From contig NZ_CP007130.1 of assembly GCF_000522985.1 (NCBI RefSeq), positions 1-64,000 on the forward strand: DNA of 64,000 nt, given 5' to 3'. The translations under genes and the position numbers were made by a program. Of the stretch, positions 1 to 9,929 are shown in pieces. Numbering within the stretch: position 1 is the stretch's first letter; every line of letters starts with the position of its first letter. Under the pieces are notes generated by a model that saw nothing but the letters and a program-made list of their open reading frames with translations, made no database searches and was not told where the DNA came from. This DNA is from Gemmatirosa kalamazoonensis (lineage in GTDB: Bacteria > Gemmatimonadota > Gemmatimonadetes > Gemmatimonadales > Gemmatimonadaceae).

Positions 1-1
1 A

Positions 2-1288
2 GGTGTCGCACTGATGCCCCGGCCGCTCCCCGACGGAACGTCGCTCGTGTACGCCGTCTCTCGCTCCGGTGCCGCGAATCCCGCGAGCCTGAGCCTCGTG
101 TCGCTGGCGACGGGCGAGACCACGCCGTTGGACGTGAGCGCATACGCGCCGTTAGGCACCCGCGGCGCGTGGCTCCTCGTCGAGCGGCGCGACGGCGTCA
201 CGGGGAGCATCGCGGCGGTGCCGTTCGACGCGCGGCGCCGACGGGTCGGGACGACGTCGGTGACGCTCGCGCAGGGGCTGACGTTCCGGACGACCGTCGG
301 GCTGAACGCGTCGCTCGCCGACGACGGCTCGCTGGTGTACACGCGCGGCGTGCCGGGCCGCCGACTGGCGATCACCGACGCCGGCGGCGCGATCACCGCG
401 ACGTTCCCGGAGACGCGCGGCTTCTTCGACCCGCACGTGTCGCCCGACGGGCGGCGCGTCGCGGTCGTCGTGGCCGAAGCGGGCGGCGCCGACGCGCCGA
501 CGGCCGACGTGTGGGTCTACGACGTGGGGTCGGAAACACCCAGCCGGCTCACCGCCGGACAGCTCGTGCGCTACGTCGCGTGGGCGCCCGGCGGGACGCG
601 GCTCGTCTACGTGCAGAACCCCGTGCGCGGACCGTCGGAGATCTGGACGGTGTCCGGCGACGGCAGCGGCGCGGCCGAACGGCTCTACGCCGCGCCCGAG
701 GGGGTCCGCATCCAATCGCCGCCGTCGTACGTCGACGACGGACGCGCCGTGATCTTCGAGGCCATCGACCAGCGCACCCGGCGGCACGAGATCTGGCGCG
801 TGCGCCTCGACTCCGCCGGCGGTGCCGCGGGCGCGCCGCTCCTGCGCTCGCCGTTCGACCTCGAGGACCCGCAGGTCTCGCCCGACGGCCGTTGGCTCGC
901 CTACAGCTCCGACGAGACGGGGCAGCTGGAGGTGTACGTCCGCGCATACCCCGCGCTCGACCGGCGCGTGCGCATCTCCGCGGCGGGCGGCATCGCGCCG
1001 ACGTGGGCGTCGGACGGGCGGCGGCTGTTCTATCAGGAGTCCGAGACGAGCGGCGGCCTCCTCGCCGCCGCGGTCGCGGCGGCGAGCGGGTCGCTCGCGG
1101 TGACGGAGCGTCGCGAGGTGCTGGCCACGTCGGGTGGCGAGCGGCCGATCGCCGGGTGGGGGGACTACGACGTGCGGCCCGGCGGCGCGGGGTTCGTCCT
1201 CGTCCGCCCGGTCGAGGAGCGCGGCCAGGAGCTCGTGCTCGTGCAGCACTGGGACCGCGAGCTGCGCGCACGCGCCGGCGGACGATGA
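2..1288 (+). CDS. TolB/PD40-type beta-propeller protein, 5'-truncated (probable C-terminal half of a Ser/Thr kinase)
   Basis: The frame is open from base 2, so the gene begins before the window; the ATG at 14 is probably internal. The visible 424 residues hold repeated propeller blades with the 'SPDGR' signature (for example VSPDGRRVAVV, VSPDGRWLAYSS, WASDGRRLFY) and the inter-blade motif TPSRLTAGQ, typical of WD40-like PD40/TolB repeats. In Gemmatimonadota such propellers are often the extracytoplasmic half of a membrane-anchored Ser/Thr kinase. No kinase motif is visible here, so that half is inferred. The stop overlaps the next start (ATGA at 1285), so the gene may be co-transcribed with the downstream CoA-pathway genes, although the function looks unrelated. 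Confidence 0.75.
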   Translation, partial: GVALMPRPLPDGTSLVYAVSRSGAANPASLSLVSLATGETTPLDVSAYAPLGTRGAWLLVERRDGVTGSIAAVPFDARRRRVGTTSVTLAQGLTFRTTVGLNASLADDGSLVYTRGVPGRRLAITDAGGAITATFPETRGFFDPHVSPDGRRVAVVVAEAGGADAPTADVWVYDVGSETPSRLTAGQLVRYVAWAPGGTRLVYVQNPVRGPSEIWTVSGDGSGAAERLYAAPEGVRIQSPPSYVDDGRAVIFEAIDQRTRRHEIWRVRLDSAGGAAGAPLLRSPFDLEDPQVSPDGRWLAYSSDETGQLEVYVRAYPALDRRVRISAAGGIAPTWASDGRRLFYQESETSGGLLAAAVAAASGSLAVTERREVLATSGGERPIAGWGDYDVRPGGAGFVLVRPVEERGQELVLVQHWDRELRARAGGR

Positions 1289-2097
1289 CGGACCGGGAGA
1301 CCCTCGACATGCCTAACGACGACCCGTACCTGCGCGGCAAGCACGCGATCGTGACCGGCGGCAGCCGCGGCATCGGCGCCGCGATCGCCGCCGAGCTGGC
1401 CCGCGCCGGCGCCGACCTCACCATCCTGGCGCGCTCCACCGCGCGCCTCGACCAGCAGGCCGAGCGCCTCCGGGCGCTCGGCGCGCAGGTGACGGCGCTC
1501 GAGTGCGACATCGCCGAGGAGGCGAGCGTGCGCGCCTGCTTCGCGCGCGCCCGCGACGAGCGCGGCGACGCGTACGTGCTCGTGAACAACGCCGGCATGG
1601 CGGAGGCGGCTCCGTTCGGCGCGACGTCGCGCGAGCTGTGGGACCGCACGCTCGCCGTGAACCTCACGGGCGTGTTCACCTGCACGCAGCAGGTGCTGCC
1701 CGCCATGCTGCGGGCGCGCGCCGGCCGCGTGGTGAACGTGGCGTCGACGGCGGGGCTCCGCGGCTACAAGACGATGTCCGCGTACTGCGCGTCGAAGCAC
1801 GGCGTGGTCGGCCTCACGCGCGCGCTCGCCGCCGAGACGGCGAAGCACGGCGTGACGGTGAACGCCGTGTGCCCCGGCTACGTCGCGACCGACATGACCG
1901 AGCACGCGGTGTCGAACGTGGTGCGCGCACTCGGCAAGTCGGAGGAGGACGCGCGAGCGATGATCGTCGGCACGGTGCCGCGCGGCTCGCTCATCACGCC
2001 GGAGGAGGTCGCGAGCGCCGTCCTCTGGCTCTGCCGGCCGGAGGCGGGCGCCGTGAGCGGCGTGGCGCTGCCGATCGCCGGAGGAGAGATGCCGTGA
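1285..2097 (+). CDS. SDR-family NAD(P)-dependent oxidoreductase
   Basis: A classical short-chain dehydrogenase of 270 residues. It shows the Rossmann glycine motif TGGSRGIG near residues 24-31, NNAG in the middle, the catalytic Ser region VASTAG and the YxxxK pair in YCASKHG, followed by [14 protein letters not shown]. The start at 1285 overlaps the preceding stop. A second in-frame ATG at 1309 is immediately followed by a GTTAGGC-type heptamer in reverse orientation. It is translationally coupled to an enoyl-CoA hydratase (GTG inside its stop), so it probably oxidises a 3-hydroxyacyl-CoA or cyclic hydroxy intermediate in the same route. FabG-like 3-oxoacyl reductase activity is the alternative; the exact substrate cannot be read from the sequence. 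Confidence 0.85.
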   Translation: MTDRETLDMPNDDPYLRGKHAIVTGGSRGIGAAIAAELARAGADLTILARSTARLDQQAERLRALGAQVTALECDIAEEASVRACFARARDERGDAYVLVNNAGMAEAAPFGATSRELWDRTLAVNLTGVFTCTQQVLPAMLRARAGRVVNVASTAGLRGYKTMSAYCASKHGVVGLTRALAAETAKHGVTVNAVCPGYVATDMTEHAVSNVVRALGKSEEDARAMIVGTVPRGSLITPEEVASAVLWLCRPEAGAVSGVALPIAGGEMP

Positions 2098-2909
2098 GCG
2101 ACATCTGGCCGCACCACTTCGCGTGGCGAGTCGAGGGACGCGTCGGCGTCGTCACGTTCGACCGCCCGGAGCGCAAGAATCCCCTCACGTTCGAATCCTA
2201 TCGCGAGCTCACCGACACGTTCGTCGCGCTGCGCGAGGCGCGCGACGTGCGCGCGGTCGTGCTCACGGGCGCGGAGGGCAACTTCTGCTCCGGCGGCGAC
2301 GTGCACGAGATCATCGGCCCGCTCGTCGCCATGAAGCGCGCCGGCGACGACGCCGGGCTGCTCGCGTTCACGCGCATGACGGGCGACCTCGTGAAGGCGA
2401 TGCGCGCCTGCCCGCTGCCGATCGTCGCCGCGGTGGACGGCGCGTGCGCGGGCGCGGGCGCGATCCTCGCCATGGCGAGCGATCTGCGCATCGGCACGGC
2501 GCGCAGCCGCGTCGCGTTCCTGTTCGCGCGCGTCGGGCTCTCCGGCGCCGACATGGGCGCGTGCGCGATGCTGCCGCGCATGATCGGCTTCGGGCGCGCG
2601 ACCGACCTGCTCCTCACCGGCCGCGACATGAAGGGCGACGAGGCGCAGCAGTGCGGCTTCTACAATCGCCTCGCGGCGCCGGAGTCGCTGCTCGACGACG
2701 CGCTCGCGCTCGCGCGGTCGCTCGCCGACGGCCCCGCGGCCGCGCACGCGGTGACGAAGCGCTGCCTGCACGAGGAGTGGGACATGGACATCGAGTCGGC
2801 CATCGACCACGAGGCGCGCGAGCAGGCGGCGTGCATGCGGCACGAGGACTTCGAGCGCGCGTACCACGCGTTCGTCGAGAAGCGCGCCCCGGACTTCCGA
2901 GGCGACTGA
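2094..2909 (+). CDS. Enoyl-CoA hydratase/isomerase family protein (crotonase fold)
   Basis: 271 residues starting at a GTG that overlaps the upstream TGA (GTGA), with a strong GGAGGAGAG ribosome site about 9 bases upstream. The crotonase oxyanion-hole segment [10 protein letters not shown] and the second segment [19 protein letters not shown] are both clear. The usual hydratase glutamate region reads GLSGADMGA, with an acidic Asp rather than the common Glu, so the chemistry may be an isomerase, lyase or ring hydrolysis instead of plain hydration. It lies between an SDR and an acyl-CoA dehydrogenase, consistent with a beta-oxidation-like module acting on an aromatic-derived CoA thioester. A specific EC number is not supported. 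Confidence 0.85.
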   Translation: MSDIWPHHFAWRVEGRVGVVTFDRPERKNPLTFESYRELTDTFVALREARDVRAVVLTGAEGNFCSGGDVHEIIGPLVAMKRAGDDAGLLAFTRMTGDLVKAMRACPLPIVAAVDGACAGAGAILAMASDLRIGTARSRVAFLFARVGLSGADMGACAMLPRMIGFGRATDLLLTGRDMKGDEAQQCGFYNRLAAPESLLDDALALARSLADGPAAAHAVTKRCLHEEWDMDIESAIDHEAREQAACMRHEDFERAYHAFVEKRAPDFRGD

Positions 2910-2925
2910 CGTGCGGCGTCGTCGC

Positions 2926-3003
2926 ATTCACGACTCCACTCCGGCGTGTTCTCATTCAACGAATTCTCGGAATTCACTGAATTGAAACCCCACGTCGTGG
3001 AAT
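2926..3003. repeat. Degenerate inverted repeat, AT-rich (element H1)
   Basis: This is the only AT-rich patch in the operon. It is centred on GAATTC-tcg-GAATTC (2961-2975). Outer matches include ATTCACGAC on the left and GTCGTGGAAT on the right, plus several copies of a TTCA/TGAA word. It separates the hydratase stop from the acyl-CoA dehydrogenase start and looks like a decayed member of the fold-back family seen throughout the window. The 2910-3029 gap holds nothing else I can identify except the ribosome site of the next gene. Confidence 0.5.
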
Positions 3004-3029
3004 CTTTCCAGCTGCGAGGAAGCCTGCCT

Positions 3030-4166
3030 GTGGAAACGCTCGGCTGGCCGTTCTTCGAAGACCGCCACCGCGCGCTCGCCGCGGAGCTGCACGCGTGGGC
3101 CGAGCGCGAGCTGCCGGCGCAGCACGGCGACGTCGACGCGGCGTGCCGAGACGTCGTGCGCCGGTTGGGCGACGCGGGCTGGCTGGGCCACGCCGTGCCG
3201 CCGCTCGACGTGCGCACGCTCTGCCTCGTTCGCGAGACGCTCGCCCGCGTCGACGCGCTGGCCGAGTTCGCATTCGCGATGCAGGCGCTCGGCAGCGGGC
3301 CGATCTCGCTCTACGGCACGGCGGCGCAGCGCGAGCGGTGGCTGCCGCGCGTCGCGCGGGGCGAGGCGATCGCGGCGTTCGCGATCTCCGAGGCCGACGC
3401 CGGATCCGACGTCGCCGCGATGCGCACGGTCGCGCGTCCTGACGGCGACGCGTGGATCATCGACGGCGAGAAGACGTGGATCTCGAACGCCGGCATCGCC
3501 GACCAGTACGTGGTGTTCTGCCGCGTCGCGGATGCCGAGCGCGCGTACGTCGCGCTCCTCGTCACGCCGGACGACGCGGGGTTCTCGGTGACCGCGCGCA
3601 TCGACACCATCGCGCCGCACCCGCTGGGCACCGTGCGCTTCGACGGCTGCCGGGTCGACGCGGACCGCGTCGTCGGCGAGCCCCGGAAGGGGCTGCGCGT
3701 CGCGCTCGGCACGCTCGACGTCTTCCGCACCACGGTCGGGGCGGCGGCGCTCGGCCTCGCGCGGCGCGCGCTCGACGAGGCGCTCGCGTTCGCGGCGGCG
3801 CGGCGCATCTTCGGCAAGGCGCTGGCCGAGCATCAGCTCACGCAGGCACGGCTGGCGCGCATGGCGACGGAGATCGACGCGAGCGCGCTGCTCGTCTACC
3901 GCGCGGCGTGGACGAAGGATGGCGGCGCCGCGCGCGTGACGCGGGAAGCGGCGATGGCGAAGATGTACGCGACCGAGGCCGCGCAGCGCGTGATCGACGA
4001 CGCGGTGCAGCTGCTCGGCGGCCGTGGCGTGACGAGCGGGCATCCGGTGGAGCGGCTCTACCGCGAGATCCGCTCGCTGCGCATCTACGAGGGCACCACC
4101 GAGGTGCAGCAGCTCGTGATCGCGCAGCAGATCCTGGAGGCCCACGCGAACCCGATCGAGCGATGA
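3030..4166 (+). CDS. Acyl-CoA dehydrogenase family protein
   Basis: 378 residues. I chose the GTG at 3030 because an AGGA ribosome site lies at 3016-3019 and everything further upstream in frame runs through the AT-rich repeat. Family signatures are clear: the flavin-binding segment [27 protein letters not shown], and the C-terminal [11 protein letters not shown] that carries the catalytic-base region of acyl-CoA dehydrogenases. [20 protein letters not shown] is the usual helical bundle near the end. It oxidises a CoA thioester with FAD and passes electrons to ETF. The stop overlaps the ATG of the CoA ligase by four bases (ATGA), so the two are translationally coupled and probably act in the same route. 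Confidence 0.9.
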   Translation: METLGWPFFEDRHRALAAELHAWAERELPAQHGDVDAACRDVVRRLGDAGWLGHAVPPLDVRTLCLVRETLARVDALAEFAFAMQALGSGPISLYGTAAQRERWLPRVARGEAIAAFAISEADAGSDVAAMRTVARPDGDAWIIDGEKTWISNAGIADQYVVFCRVADAERAYVALLVTPDDAGFSVTARIDTIAPHPLGTVRFDGCRVDADRVVGEPRKGLRVALGTLDVFRTTVGAAALGLARRALDEALAFAAARRIFGKALAEHQLTQARLARMATEIDASALLVYRAAWTKDGGAARVTREAAMAKMYATEAAQRVIDDAVQLLGGRGVTSGHPVERLYREIRSLRIYEGTTEVQQLVIAQQILEAHANPIER

Positions 4167-5779
4167 CCACCGGTCACGTGGACACGTTCTGCGCCGACAA
4201 CCTCCCGCCGCGCGAGCTGTGGCCGGTGCGCGACTGGACCGGCGTGCCGGAGCTCGCGTATCCCGCGCGGCTGAACTGCGCCGCGGAGCTGCTCGACCGC
4301 ATGGTCGCGACGGGGCACGCGGACCGCGTGGCGCTGCGCTGGCCCGGCGGCCGCTGGACCTACGCCGAGCTGCTGGAGACGTCGAACCGCATCGCGAACG
4401 TGCTCGTGAACGACCTCGGGCTCGTGCCCGGCAACCGCGTGCTGCTGCGCGGGCCGAACGCGCCGATGCTCGCCGCGAGCTGGCTCGCCGTCGCGAAGGC
4501 GGGCGGCGTCGTGGTCTGCACGATGCCGCTGCTGCGCGAGCGCGAGATCCACTACATCGCCGAGAAGGCGAACGTCCACATCGCGCTGAGCGACGCGCGC
4601 GTGGCACCCGAGTGCGACGCCGCGTTCGCCGGCATCGGCACCGTGACGTGCTACGGCACGGACGACGGTTCCGGGCTCGAGCGCCTCATGCGCCGCGCGC
4701 CGTCGACGTTCGGGAACTGCGACACGGCGGCCGACGACATCGCGCTCATCGCGTTCACGTCGGGGAGCACGGGGCAGGGCAAGGGCACGATGCACGAGCA
4801 CCGCGACGTGCTCGCGATCACCGACTGCTTCCCGCGCTACGTCTTGCAGCCCGACGCCGAGGACGTGTTCTGCGGCTCGCCGCCGCTCGGCTTCACCTAC
4901 GCGTTGGGCGGGCTCCTCCTGTTCCCGCTGCGCGTCGGCGCGAGCGCGCTGCTGCTGGAGCAGGCGTCGCCGCCGCACCTCGCGAAGGCGATCGCCGAGC
5001 ACCGGCCGACGGTGTGCTTCACCGCGCCGACCGCGTATCGCGCGATGTGCGGCATGCTGGGCGAGCACGACGTGTCGAGCCTGCGCAAGTGCGTGTCGGC
5101 CGGTGAGACGCTGCCGCGCAGCGTGTTCGACGCGTGGAAGTCCGCGACGGGGCTCGACATCATCGACGGCATCGGCGCGACGGAGATGCTGCACATCTTC
5201 ATCAGCGCGTCGGGCGCCGACATCCGCCCGGGCTCCACGGGCCGGGTCGTTCCGGGCTACGAGGCGCGCGTGGTGGACGACGACGGCGACGAGGTGCCCG
5301 ACGGCACCGTCGGTCATCTCGCCGTCCGCGGTCCGACCGGGTGCCGCTATCTCGCGAACCCGGATCGACAGCGCGAGTACGTGCGCGACGGATGGAACTT
5401 CACCGGCGACTCCTACCGGCGCGATGCGGACGGCTACTTCTGGTACCAGGCGCGGACCGACGACATCATCGTGTCCGCCGGCTACAACATCGCGGGCCCG
5501 GAGGTGGAGAACGTGCTGCTCGAGCATCCCGCGGTGGCGGAGTGCGCGGTGATCGGCGTGCCCGACGAGGAGCGCGGGCACATCGTGAAGGCGGTCGTCG
5601 TGCTGCGCGGCGCGCACGACGCGGGCGCGGCGATGGCGGCGGAGCTGCAAGAGTTCGTGAAGGCGCGCATCGCGCCGTACAAGTATCCGCGCGCGGTGGA
5701 GTTCGCGCACTCGCTGCCGCGCACGTCCACCGGCAAGCTGCAGCGCTACCGGCTGCGGGGAGGGGAGCCGCGCGCATGA
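4163..5779 (+). CDS. Benzoate/2-aminobenzoate-CoA ligase family protein (AMP-forming)
   Basis: 538 residues of the ANL adenylate-forming superfamily. The phosphate-binding loop [11 protein letters not shown], the A5 motif DGIGATEM, the hinge region [15 protein letters not shown] and the C-terminal catalytic lysine in [10 protein letters not shown] are all present. Spacing and the GATEMLHIF motif resemble benzoate-CoA and 2-aminobenzoate-CoA ligases more than acetyl-CoA synthetase. It would activate an aromatic or short branched acid with ATP and CoA, the entry step for the hydratase and dehydrogenase encoded just upstream. It overlaps both neighbours by four bases. Substrate identity (anthranilate versus benzoate and others) is inference from family and context. 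Confidence 0.85.
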   Translation: MTTGHVDTFCADNLPPRELWPVRDWTGVPELAYPARLNCAAELLDRMVATGHADRVALRWPGGRWTYAELLETSNRIANVLVNDLGLVPGNRVLLRGPNAPMLAASWLAVAKAGGVVVCTMPLLREREIHYIAEKANVHIALSDARVAPECDAAFAGIGTVTCYGTDDGSGLERLMRRAPSTFGNCDTAADDIALIAFTSGSTGQGKGTMHEHRDVLAITDCFPRYVLQPDAEDVFCGSPPLGFTYALGGLLLFPLRVGASALLLEQASPPHLAKAIAEHRPTVCFTAPTAYRAMCGMLGEHDVSSLRKCVSAGETLPRSVFDAWKSATGLDIIDGIGATEMLHIFISASGADIRPGSTGRVVPGYEARVVDDDGDEVPDGTVGHLAVRGPTGCRYLANPDRQREYVRDGWNFTGDSYRRDADGYFWYQARTDDIIVSAGYNIAGPEVENVLLEHPAVAECAVIGVPDEERGHIVKAVVVLRGAHDAGAAMAAELQEFVKARIAPYKYPRAVEFAHSLPRTSTGKLQRYRLRGGEPRA

Positions 5780-6186
5780 CGGGGTCCGATTCCGTACCGC
5801 TCCGCCCACGCGACTGGGCGGCGCCGCGCGGCTACACCGACGGGATCGTGGCGAGCGGCCGGCTGGTGGTGCTCGCCGGACAGATCGGCTGGAACCCACA
5901 GACCGCCGCGTTCGAGACGGACGACTTCGCGACGCAGGTGCGGCAGGCGCTGGCGAACGTCGCGCGCCTGCTCGACGAGGCGGGCGCGCAGCCGCGCCAT
6001 CTCGTGCGTCTCACCTGGTTCGTCACCGACCGCGCCGCGTTTCTCGCGTCGCGCCGCGACGTCGGGGCGGCCTACCGCGAGCTGTTCGGCCTGCACTACC
6101 CACCGATGTCGGTGCTGTTCGTGTCGTCGCTCGTCGAGGAGCGCGCGAAGGTCGAGATCGAGGCGACGGCCGTTCTTCCCGATTGA
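5776..6186 (+). CDS. RidA/YjgF-family protein
   Basis: 136 residues, starting at the ATG of an ATGA overlap with the ligase. Recognisable RidA features are YTDGIVASGRLVVLAGQIGW near the N-terminus, TQVRQALANVARLLDEAGA in the helix, and the C-terminal PMSVLFVSSLVEERAKVEIEATAVLP, which carries the strand region lining the inter-subunit site of this trimeric family. RidA proteins hydrolyse reactive enamines/imines; relatives in aromatic gene clusters can deaminate 2-aminomuconate-like compounds. Its presence beside an ACMSD-type amidohydrolase hints that the pathway handles an amino-aromatic, but the active-site details needed to prove this are not decisive here. Confidence 0.85.
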   Translation: MTGSDSVPLRPRDWAAPRGYTDGIVASGRLVVLAGQIGWNPQTAAFETDDFATQVRQALANVARLLDEAGAQPRHLVRLTWFVTDRAAFLASRRDVGAAYRELFGLHYPPMSVLFVSSLVEERAKVEIEATAVLPD

Positions 6187-6187
6187 A

Positions 6188-7072
6188 GTGATCGACGGCA
6201 TCCGCGTCACCGACTGCCACATCCACATCCACCCGTGGCGCGAGCTGCGCGACGACGTGCTGGAGGTGCTGCGCCGCGGGCAGGACTTCGAGCGGCTCGT
6301 GGAGGTCATGTACGACCCGCGGCTGCTGCTCGAGATCATGGACGCCGAGGGGATCGACCGCGTGGGGCTCGTGAACTATCCCGCGCCGGAGGTGATGGGC
6401 ACCGACCTGCGCACGATCCTGCACGCGGCGCGGTACGCCGAGTCGGCGCCAGACCGCATGATGTGGTACGGCGGCGTACACCCGCGCCACACCACCGATC
6501 CCGCGGGCGACGTCGACCGGCTGGTCGAGATGGGCATGCGGATGCTGAAGGTGCACCCGAACCATCAGGCGCTCCCGGCGAACGCCTACGCCGACGGGCT
6601 CGACGCGCAGGCCGAGATCTACCGCCGCTGCGAGGCGTTAGGCATCCCGGTGCTGATCCACACCGGCACGAGCGTGTTCCCGCGCGCGCGGTGCAAGTAC
6701 GGCAACCCGCTCGAGATCGACGACGTCGCGATCGACTTCCCGGATCTCCGCATCGTGCTCGCGCACGGCGGCCGTCCGTTCTGGATGCGCGAGGCGTTCT
6801 TCGTGCTGCGGCGGCACGCGAACGTGTGGTTCGACCTCTCCGGCATCCCGCCGAAGCTGCTCCCCGAGTGGTTCCCGAAGCTCGCGGAGCTGGAGCACAA
6901 GCTGCTCTGGGGGAGCGACTGGCCGAGCCCCGGCGTGACCGGCATGCGGCGCAACGTCGACCAGTTCCTCGCGCTGCCCTACGCGGCGTCGCTCAAGCGC
7001 GCGGCGCTGGAGACGAATCCGGAACGGCTGCTTCCGCCGCTGCCTCTGACGGGCGGCCTCGGGTCGCGGTAA
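6188..7072 (+). CDS. Amidohydrolase family 2 protein (ACMSD-like)
   Basis: 294 residues. The GTG start at 6188 begins one base after the RidA stop. The metal-dependent TIM-barrel signatures of the Amidohydro_2/ACMSD family are visible: HIHIHP near residue 10, HTGTS in the middle, LAHGG, and the terminal LLWGSDWPSP with the metal-binding aspartate. Members decarboxylate or hydrolyse compounds such as aminocarboxymuconate semialdehyde, hydroxybenzoates or uracil-derived carboxylates. Here it closes the aromatic/CoA operon. A decarboxylase or hydrolase role on a ring-cleavage or side product is plausible, but not provable from sequence. Confidence 0.85.
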   Translation: MIDGIRVTDCHIHIHPWRELRDDVLEVLRRGQDFERLVEVMYDPRLLLEIMDAEGIDRVGLVNYPAPEVMGTDLRTILHAARYAESAPDRMMWYGGVHPRHTTDPAGDVDRLVEMGMRMLKVHPNHQALPANAYADGLDAQAEIYRRCEALGIPVLIHTGTSVFPRARCKYGNPLEIDDVAIDFPDLRIVLAHGGRPFWMREAFFVLRRHANVWFDLSGIPPKLLPEWFPKLAELEHKLLWGSDWPSPGVTGMRRNVDQFLALPYAASLKRAALETNPERLLPPLPLTGGLGSR

Positions 7073-7138
7073 GTTCGCGGTCCCACCCGACATCCGGGCG
7101 CGGACCGCCGTCCCACGAGATGCACCTCGGAGGGAAGC

Positions 7139-7627
7139 ATGCGCCGCCTCACGCACCTAGCCGTATTCTGCCTCGTCGCCGCCGTCGCCTGCGCGAAGAA
7201 GGACACCGCCGCGAACTCGACCGCCGCCGACACGACCACGCCCGCTGCGGTGGCCGCCCCCACGCCTCCGCCCCCGGCGCCGCTCACGCTCGCCGACGTC
7301 GCCGGGAAGTGGAACATGCGCGCCGTGCCCGACAGCGGCGACACCACCGCGACCACCTACGTGATGACGGCGACCGCCGACTCCACGTGGACGCTGCAGT
7401 TCCCGAACGGCCTGAAGGTCCCCGTGAAGGCCATGGCGTCCGGCGACAGCATCACCGTGCACGCGGGACCGTACGCGAGCGTGCGCCGCAAGGGCATGCA
7501 GGTCACCACCGACGGCGCGTTCCGGCGGCAGGGCGACCGCCTCACCGGAACGTCCACCGCGCACTACAAGACGACGCGTCCCGACTCCGTGCTGCACCTG
7601 CGCGTCGAGGGAACGAAGGCGCCGTGA
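7139..7627 (+). CDS. Small lipoprotein of unknown function
   Basis: 162 residues preceded by a good GGAGGGAAG ribosome site. The N-terminus has two arginines, a hydrophobic stretch and a lipobox ending at Cys18 (VAAVAC), followed by a low-complexity Thr/Ala/Pro linker to about residue 48. The remaining ~110 residues begin with DVAGKWNMR and are rich in beta-strand patterns such as TYVMTATADSTW and RRQGDRLTGT, resembling a small lipocalin-like or 'copper resistance'-like barrel that reports on molecule binding. I cannot name the family. It converges with the molybdoenzyme gene, separated by only 19 bases. Confidence 0.75.
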   Translation: MRRLTHLAVFCLVAAVACAKKDTAANSTAADTTTPAAVAAPTPPPPAPLTLADVAGKWNMRAVPDSGDTTATTYVMTATADSTWTLQFPNGLKVPVKAMASGDSITVHAGPYASVRRKGMQVTTDGAFRRQGDRLTGTSTAHYKTTRPDSVLHLRVEGTKAP

Positions 7628-7646
7628 GGCCTGGCGCGCCGGCGCG

Positions 7647-9929
7647 TCACCGCGCGCCGGCGCTCGCCGGCTCGACGCGAACGGGCACCGACTTCGAGAT
7701 CGGTGTGTTGCTCCGCTCCGCCGTGCGCTCCACCGGCACGAGCACGTTCGTCTCCGGGAAGTACGCCGCCACGCAGCCGGCGGGGATGTCGTAGGGCACC
7801 ACGCGGAACCGCCGCGCGCGCCGCACGCGCCCCTCGCAGGTGCTCGTGACGTCCACCGCCGCGCCTGCCGCGAGCCCGCGCGCGCGCATGTCGTCGACGT
7901 GCATGAACAGCACTCGGCGCCCGCCGCGGATGCCGCGGTAGCGATCGTTCGGCGCGTAGACCGTGGTGTTGAACTGGTCGTGGCTGCGCACCGTCGTCAG
8001 CAGCAGCTCGTCGGGCGCGAGCTCGATCCGCGGCAGCGCGTGCGTCGTGAAGTGCGCGCGTCCGGTCGCCGTGACGAACCGCCGCTCGCGCGCCGCGTTG
8101 GGCAGATGGAACCCGCCGTCCTGCCGCACGCGCACGTTGTAGTCCGCGAACCCCGGGATCACGCGCTCGATCGCGTCGCGCACGCGATCGTGGTCGGCGG
8201 CCATGCCCTCCCAGTCGACCGTGGTCCGCGTGCCCAGCACGGCGCGCGCGAGCCGCGCGACGATCGCCGGCTCGCTCAGCAGGTGCGGCGACGCGGGGTC
8301 CAGCGTGCCGCGCGACATCTGCACGACGCCCATCGAGTTCTCGGTGCTCACGAACCGGTCCCCGTCGCGCTCCGACCGGCCGAGGCACGGCAGCAGCAGC
8401 GCGCGCCTGCCGGCGACGAGGTGCGCGCGGTTCGGCTTCGTCGCGACGTGCACCGTGAGCCGGCAGCGGCGGAGCGCCTGCGCCACGTACTCGGTGTCCG
8501 GCGTCGCCTGCAGGAAGTTGCCGCCCATCGCGACGAGCACCTTCACGCGGCCGGCGTGCATGGCGTGGATCGTGTCCACGGTGTCGAGCCCCGCGGAGCG
8601 CGGCGGCGTGAAGCCGAACTCCCTGCCTAACGCGTCGAGGAACGCCGCGCGTGGCCACGCCGTGATGCCGACCGTGCGGTCTCCCTGCACGTTGCTGTGG
8701 CCGCGCACCGGACAGAGCCCCGCGCCCGGCACGCCGATCTGCCCGCGCAGCAGGTGCAGGTTCACGATCTCCTGGATGTTCGCCACCGCGTGCACGTGCT
8801 GCGTGAGCCCCATCCCCCAGCACGTGATGGTGCGGCGCGAGCGCGCGAACACGTCGGCCGCGCGCTCGATGTCGCCGCGCGGCACGCCGCCCGCCTCCAC
8901 GATCGCGTCCCACGGCGTGTCGCGGATCGCCTCGACGTACGCGTCGAAGCCGTGCGTGTGCTCCGCGACGAACGCCTGGTCGATCGCGCCACGATCGAGC
9001 ACCGCCTTGCCGATCCCCTGCAGCACCGCCACGTCGCCGCCCACGCGCACGCGCAGGTGGAAGTCGGCGAGCGGCGTGCCGCGGCCGAGCAGGTCGCGCA
9101 CGTCCTGCGGGTGCTTGAACCGCTTCAGCCCCGTCTCCACGAGCGGGTTGATCGCGACGATCGTCGCGCCGCGCCGCTTCGCCTGCTCCAGCGTGGCGAG
9201 CATGCGCGGGTGATTCGTCCCCGGATTCTGCCCGACGATGAAGATCGCGTCGGCGCGCGCGAAGTCCTCGAGCGTGACGGTGCCCTTGCCAACGCCGATC
9301 GTCTCACCGAGCGCGGCGCCGCTCGACTCGTGGCACATGTTCGAGCAGTCGGGCAGGTTGTTCGTCCCGAACTGCCGCGCGAACAGCTGCCACAGGAATG
9401 CGGCCTCGTTGCTCGTCCGGCCGGACGTGTAGAACGCGGCCTCGTCGGGCGACGCGAGCGCGTGCAGCTCCCCGGCGACGATCGCGAACGCGTCGTCCCA
9501 GCTCACGCGCTCGTAGCGATCGGCGCCCTCGCGCAGCAGCATCGGCTCGGTGAGCCGTCCCAGCTCGCCGAGCCAGTGGTCGCTGTGGTCGGAGAGCTCG
9601 GACACCGTGTAGCGCGCGAGCACCTCCGGCGTCGCGCGGCGCGTCGTCGCCTCCCACGCGACGGCTTTCGCGCCGTTCTCACAGAACTCGGCCACGTGGC
9701 GCGGCCCGTCGGGATCGGGCCACGCGCACGACTGGCAGTCGAAGCCGCCCTTCTGGTTCACGCGGCGGAGCGTCCGCACCGCGCGTGCGGTGCCCATCTC
9801 GTCGCGCGCGTAGCGCAGGCTCACGGTGATGCCGGGCAGCCCCGCCGCGACGTCGGCGGGCGCGCCGACGCGGATGGCGTCGAGATCCTCCTCCGGTGGC
9901 TGCGCGCGGACGCCGCGGTCGTCGGTCAT
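7647..9929 (-). CDS. FdhF/YdeP-family molybdopterin oxidoreductase
   Basis: 760 residues, matching the usual ~760 of the YdeP branch of formate dehydrogenase-like molybdoenzymes. The N-terminal NQKGGFDCQSCAWPDP and FCENGAKAVAWEA segments are characteristic of YdeP. AFYTSGRTSNEAAFLW and NMCHESSG mark the molybdopterin-guanine-dinucleotide binding region, and RTVGITAWP and RSHDQFNTTVY are also typical. It would bind bis-MGD and a 4Fe-4S cluster. In E. coli the relative is linked to acid resistance and its substrate is not settled. The ATG at 9929 overlaps the upstream stop (ATGA). Genes for a small accessory protein, FdhD and MobA lie directly upstream in the same operon, supplying cofactor maturation. 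Confidence 0.9.
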   Translation of the reverse strand: MTDDRGVRAQPPEEDLDAIRVGAPADVAAGLPGITVSLRYARDEMGTARAVRTLRRVNQKGGFDCQSCAWPDPDGPRHVAEFCENGAKAVAWEATTRRATPEVLARYTVSELSDHSDHWLGELGRLTEPMLLREGADRYERVSWDDAFAIVAGELHALASPDEAAFYTSGRTSNEAAFLWQLFARQFGTNNLPDCSNMCHESSGAALGETIGVGKGTVTLEDFARADAIFIVGQNPGTNHPRMLATLEQAKRRGATIVAINPLVETGLKRFKHPQDVRDLLGRGTPLADFHLRVRVGGDVAVLQGIGKAVLDRGAIDQAFVAEHTHGFDAYVEAIRDTPWDAIVEAGGVPRGDIERAADVFARSRRTITCWGMGLTQHVHAVANIQEIVNLHLLRGQIGVPGAGLCPVRGHSNVQGDRTVGITAWPRAAFLDALGREFGFTPPRSAGLDTVDTIHAMHAGRVKVLVAMGGNFLQATPDTEYVAQALRRCRLTVHVATKPNRAHLVAGRRALLLPCLGRSERDGDRFVSTENSMGVVQMSRGTLDPASPHLLSEPAIVARLARAVLGTRTTVDWEGMAADHDRVRDAIERVIPGFADYNVRVRQDGGFHLPNAARERRFVTATGRAHFTTHALPRIELAPDELLLTTVRSHDQFNTTVYAPNDRYRGIRGGRRVLFMHVDDMRARGLAAGAAVDVTSTCEGRVRRARRFRVVPYDIPAGCVAAYFPETNVLVPVERTAERSNTPISKSVPVRVEPASAGAR

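Noticed and set aside
2946-3029. Upstream extension of the acyl-CoA dehydrogenase
   Set aside because: The extra N-terminal residues would come from the AT-rich repeat and lack family similarity; the GTG at 3030 has a good ribosome site.
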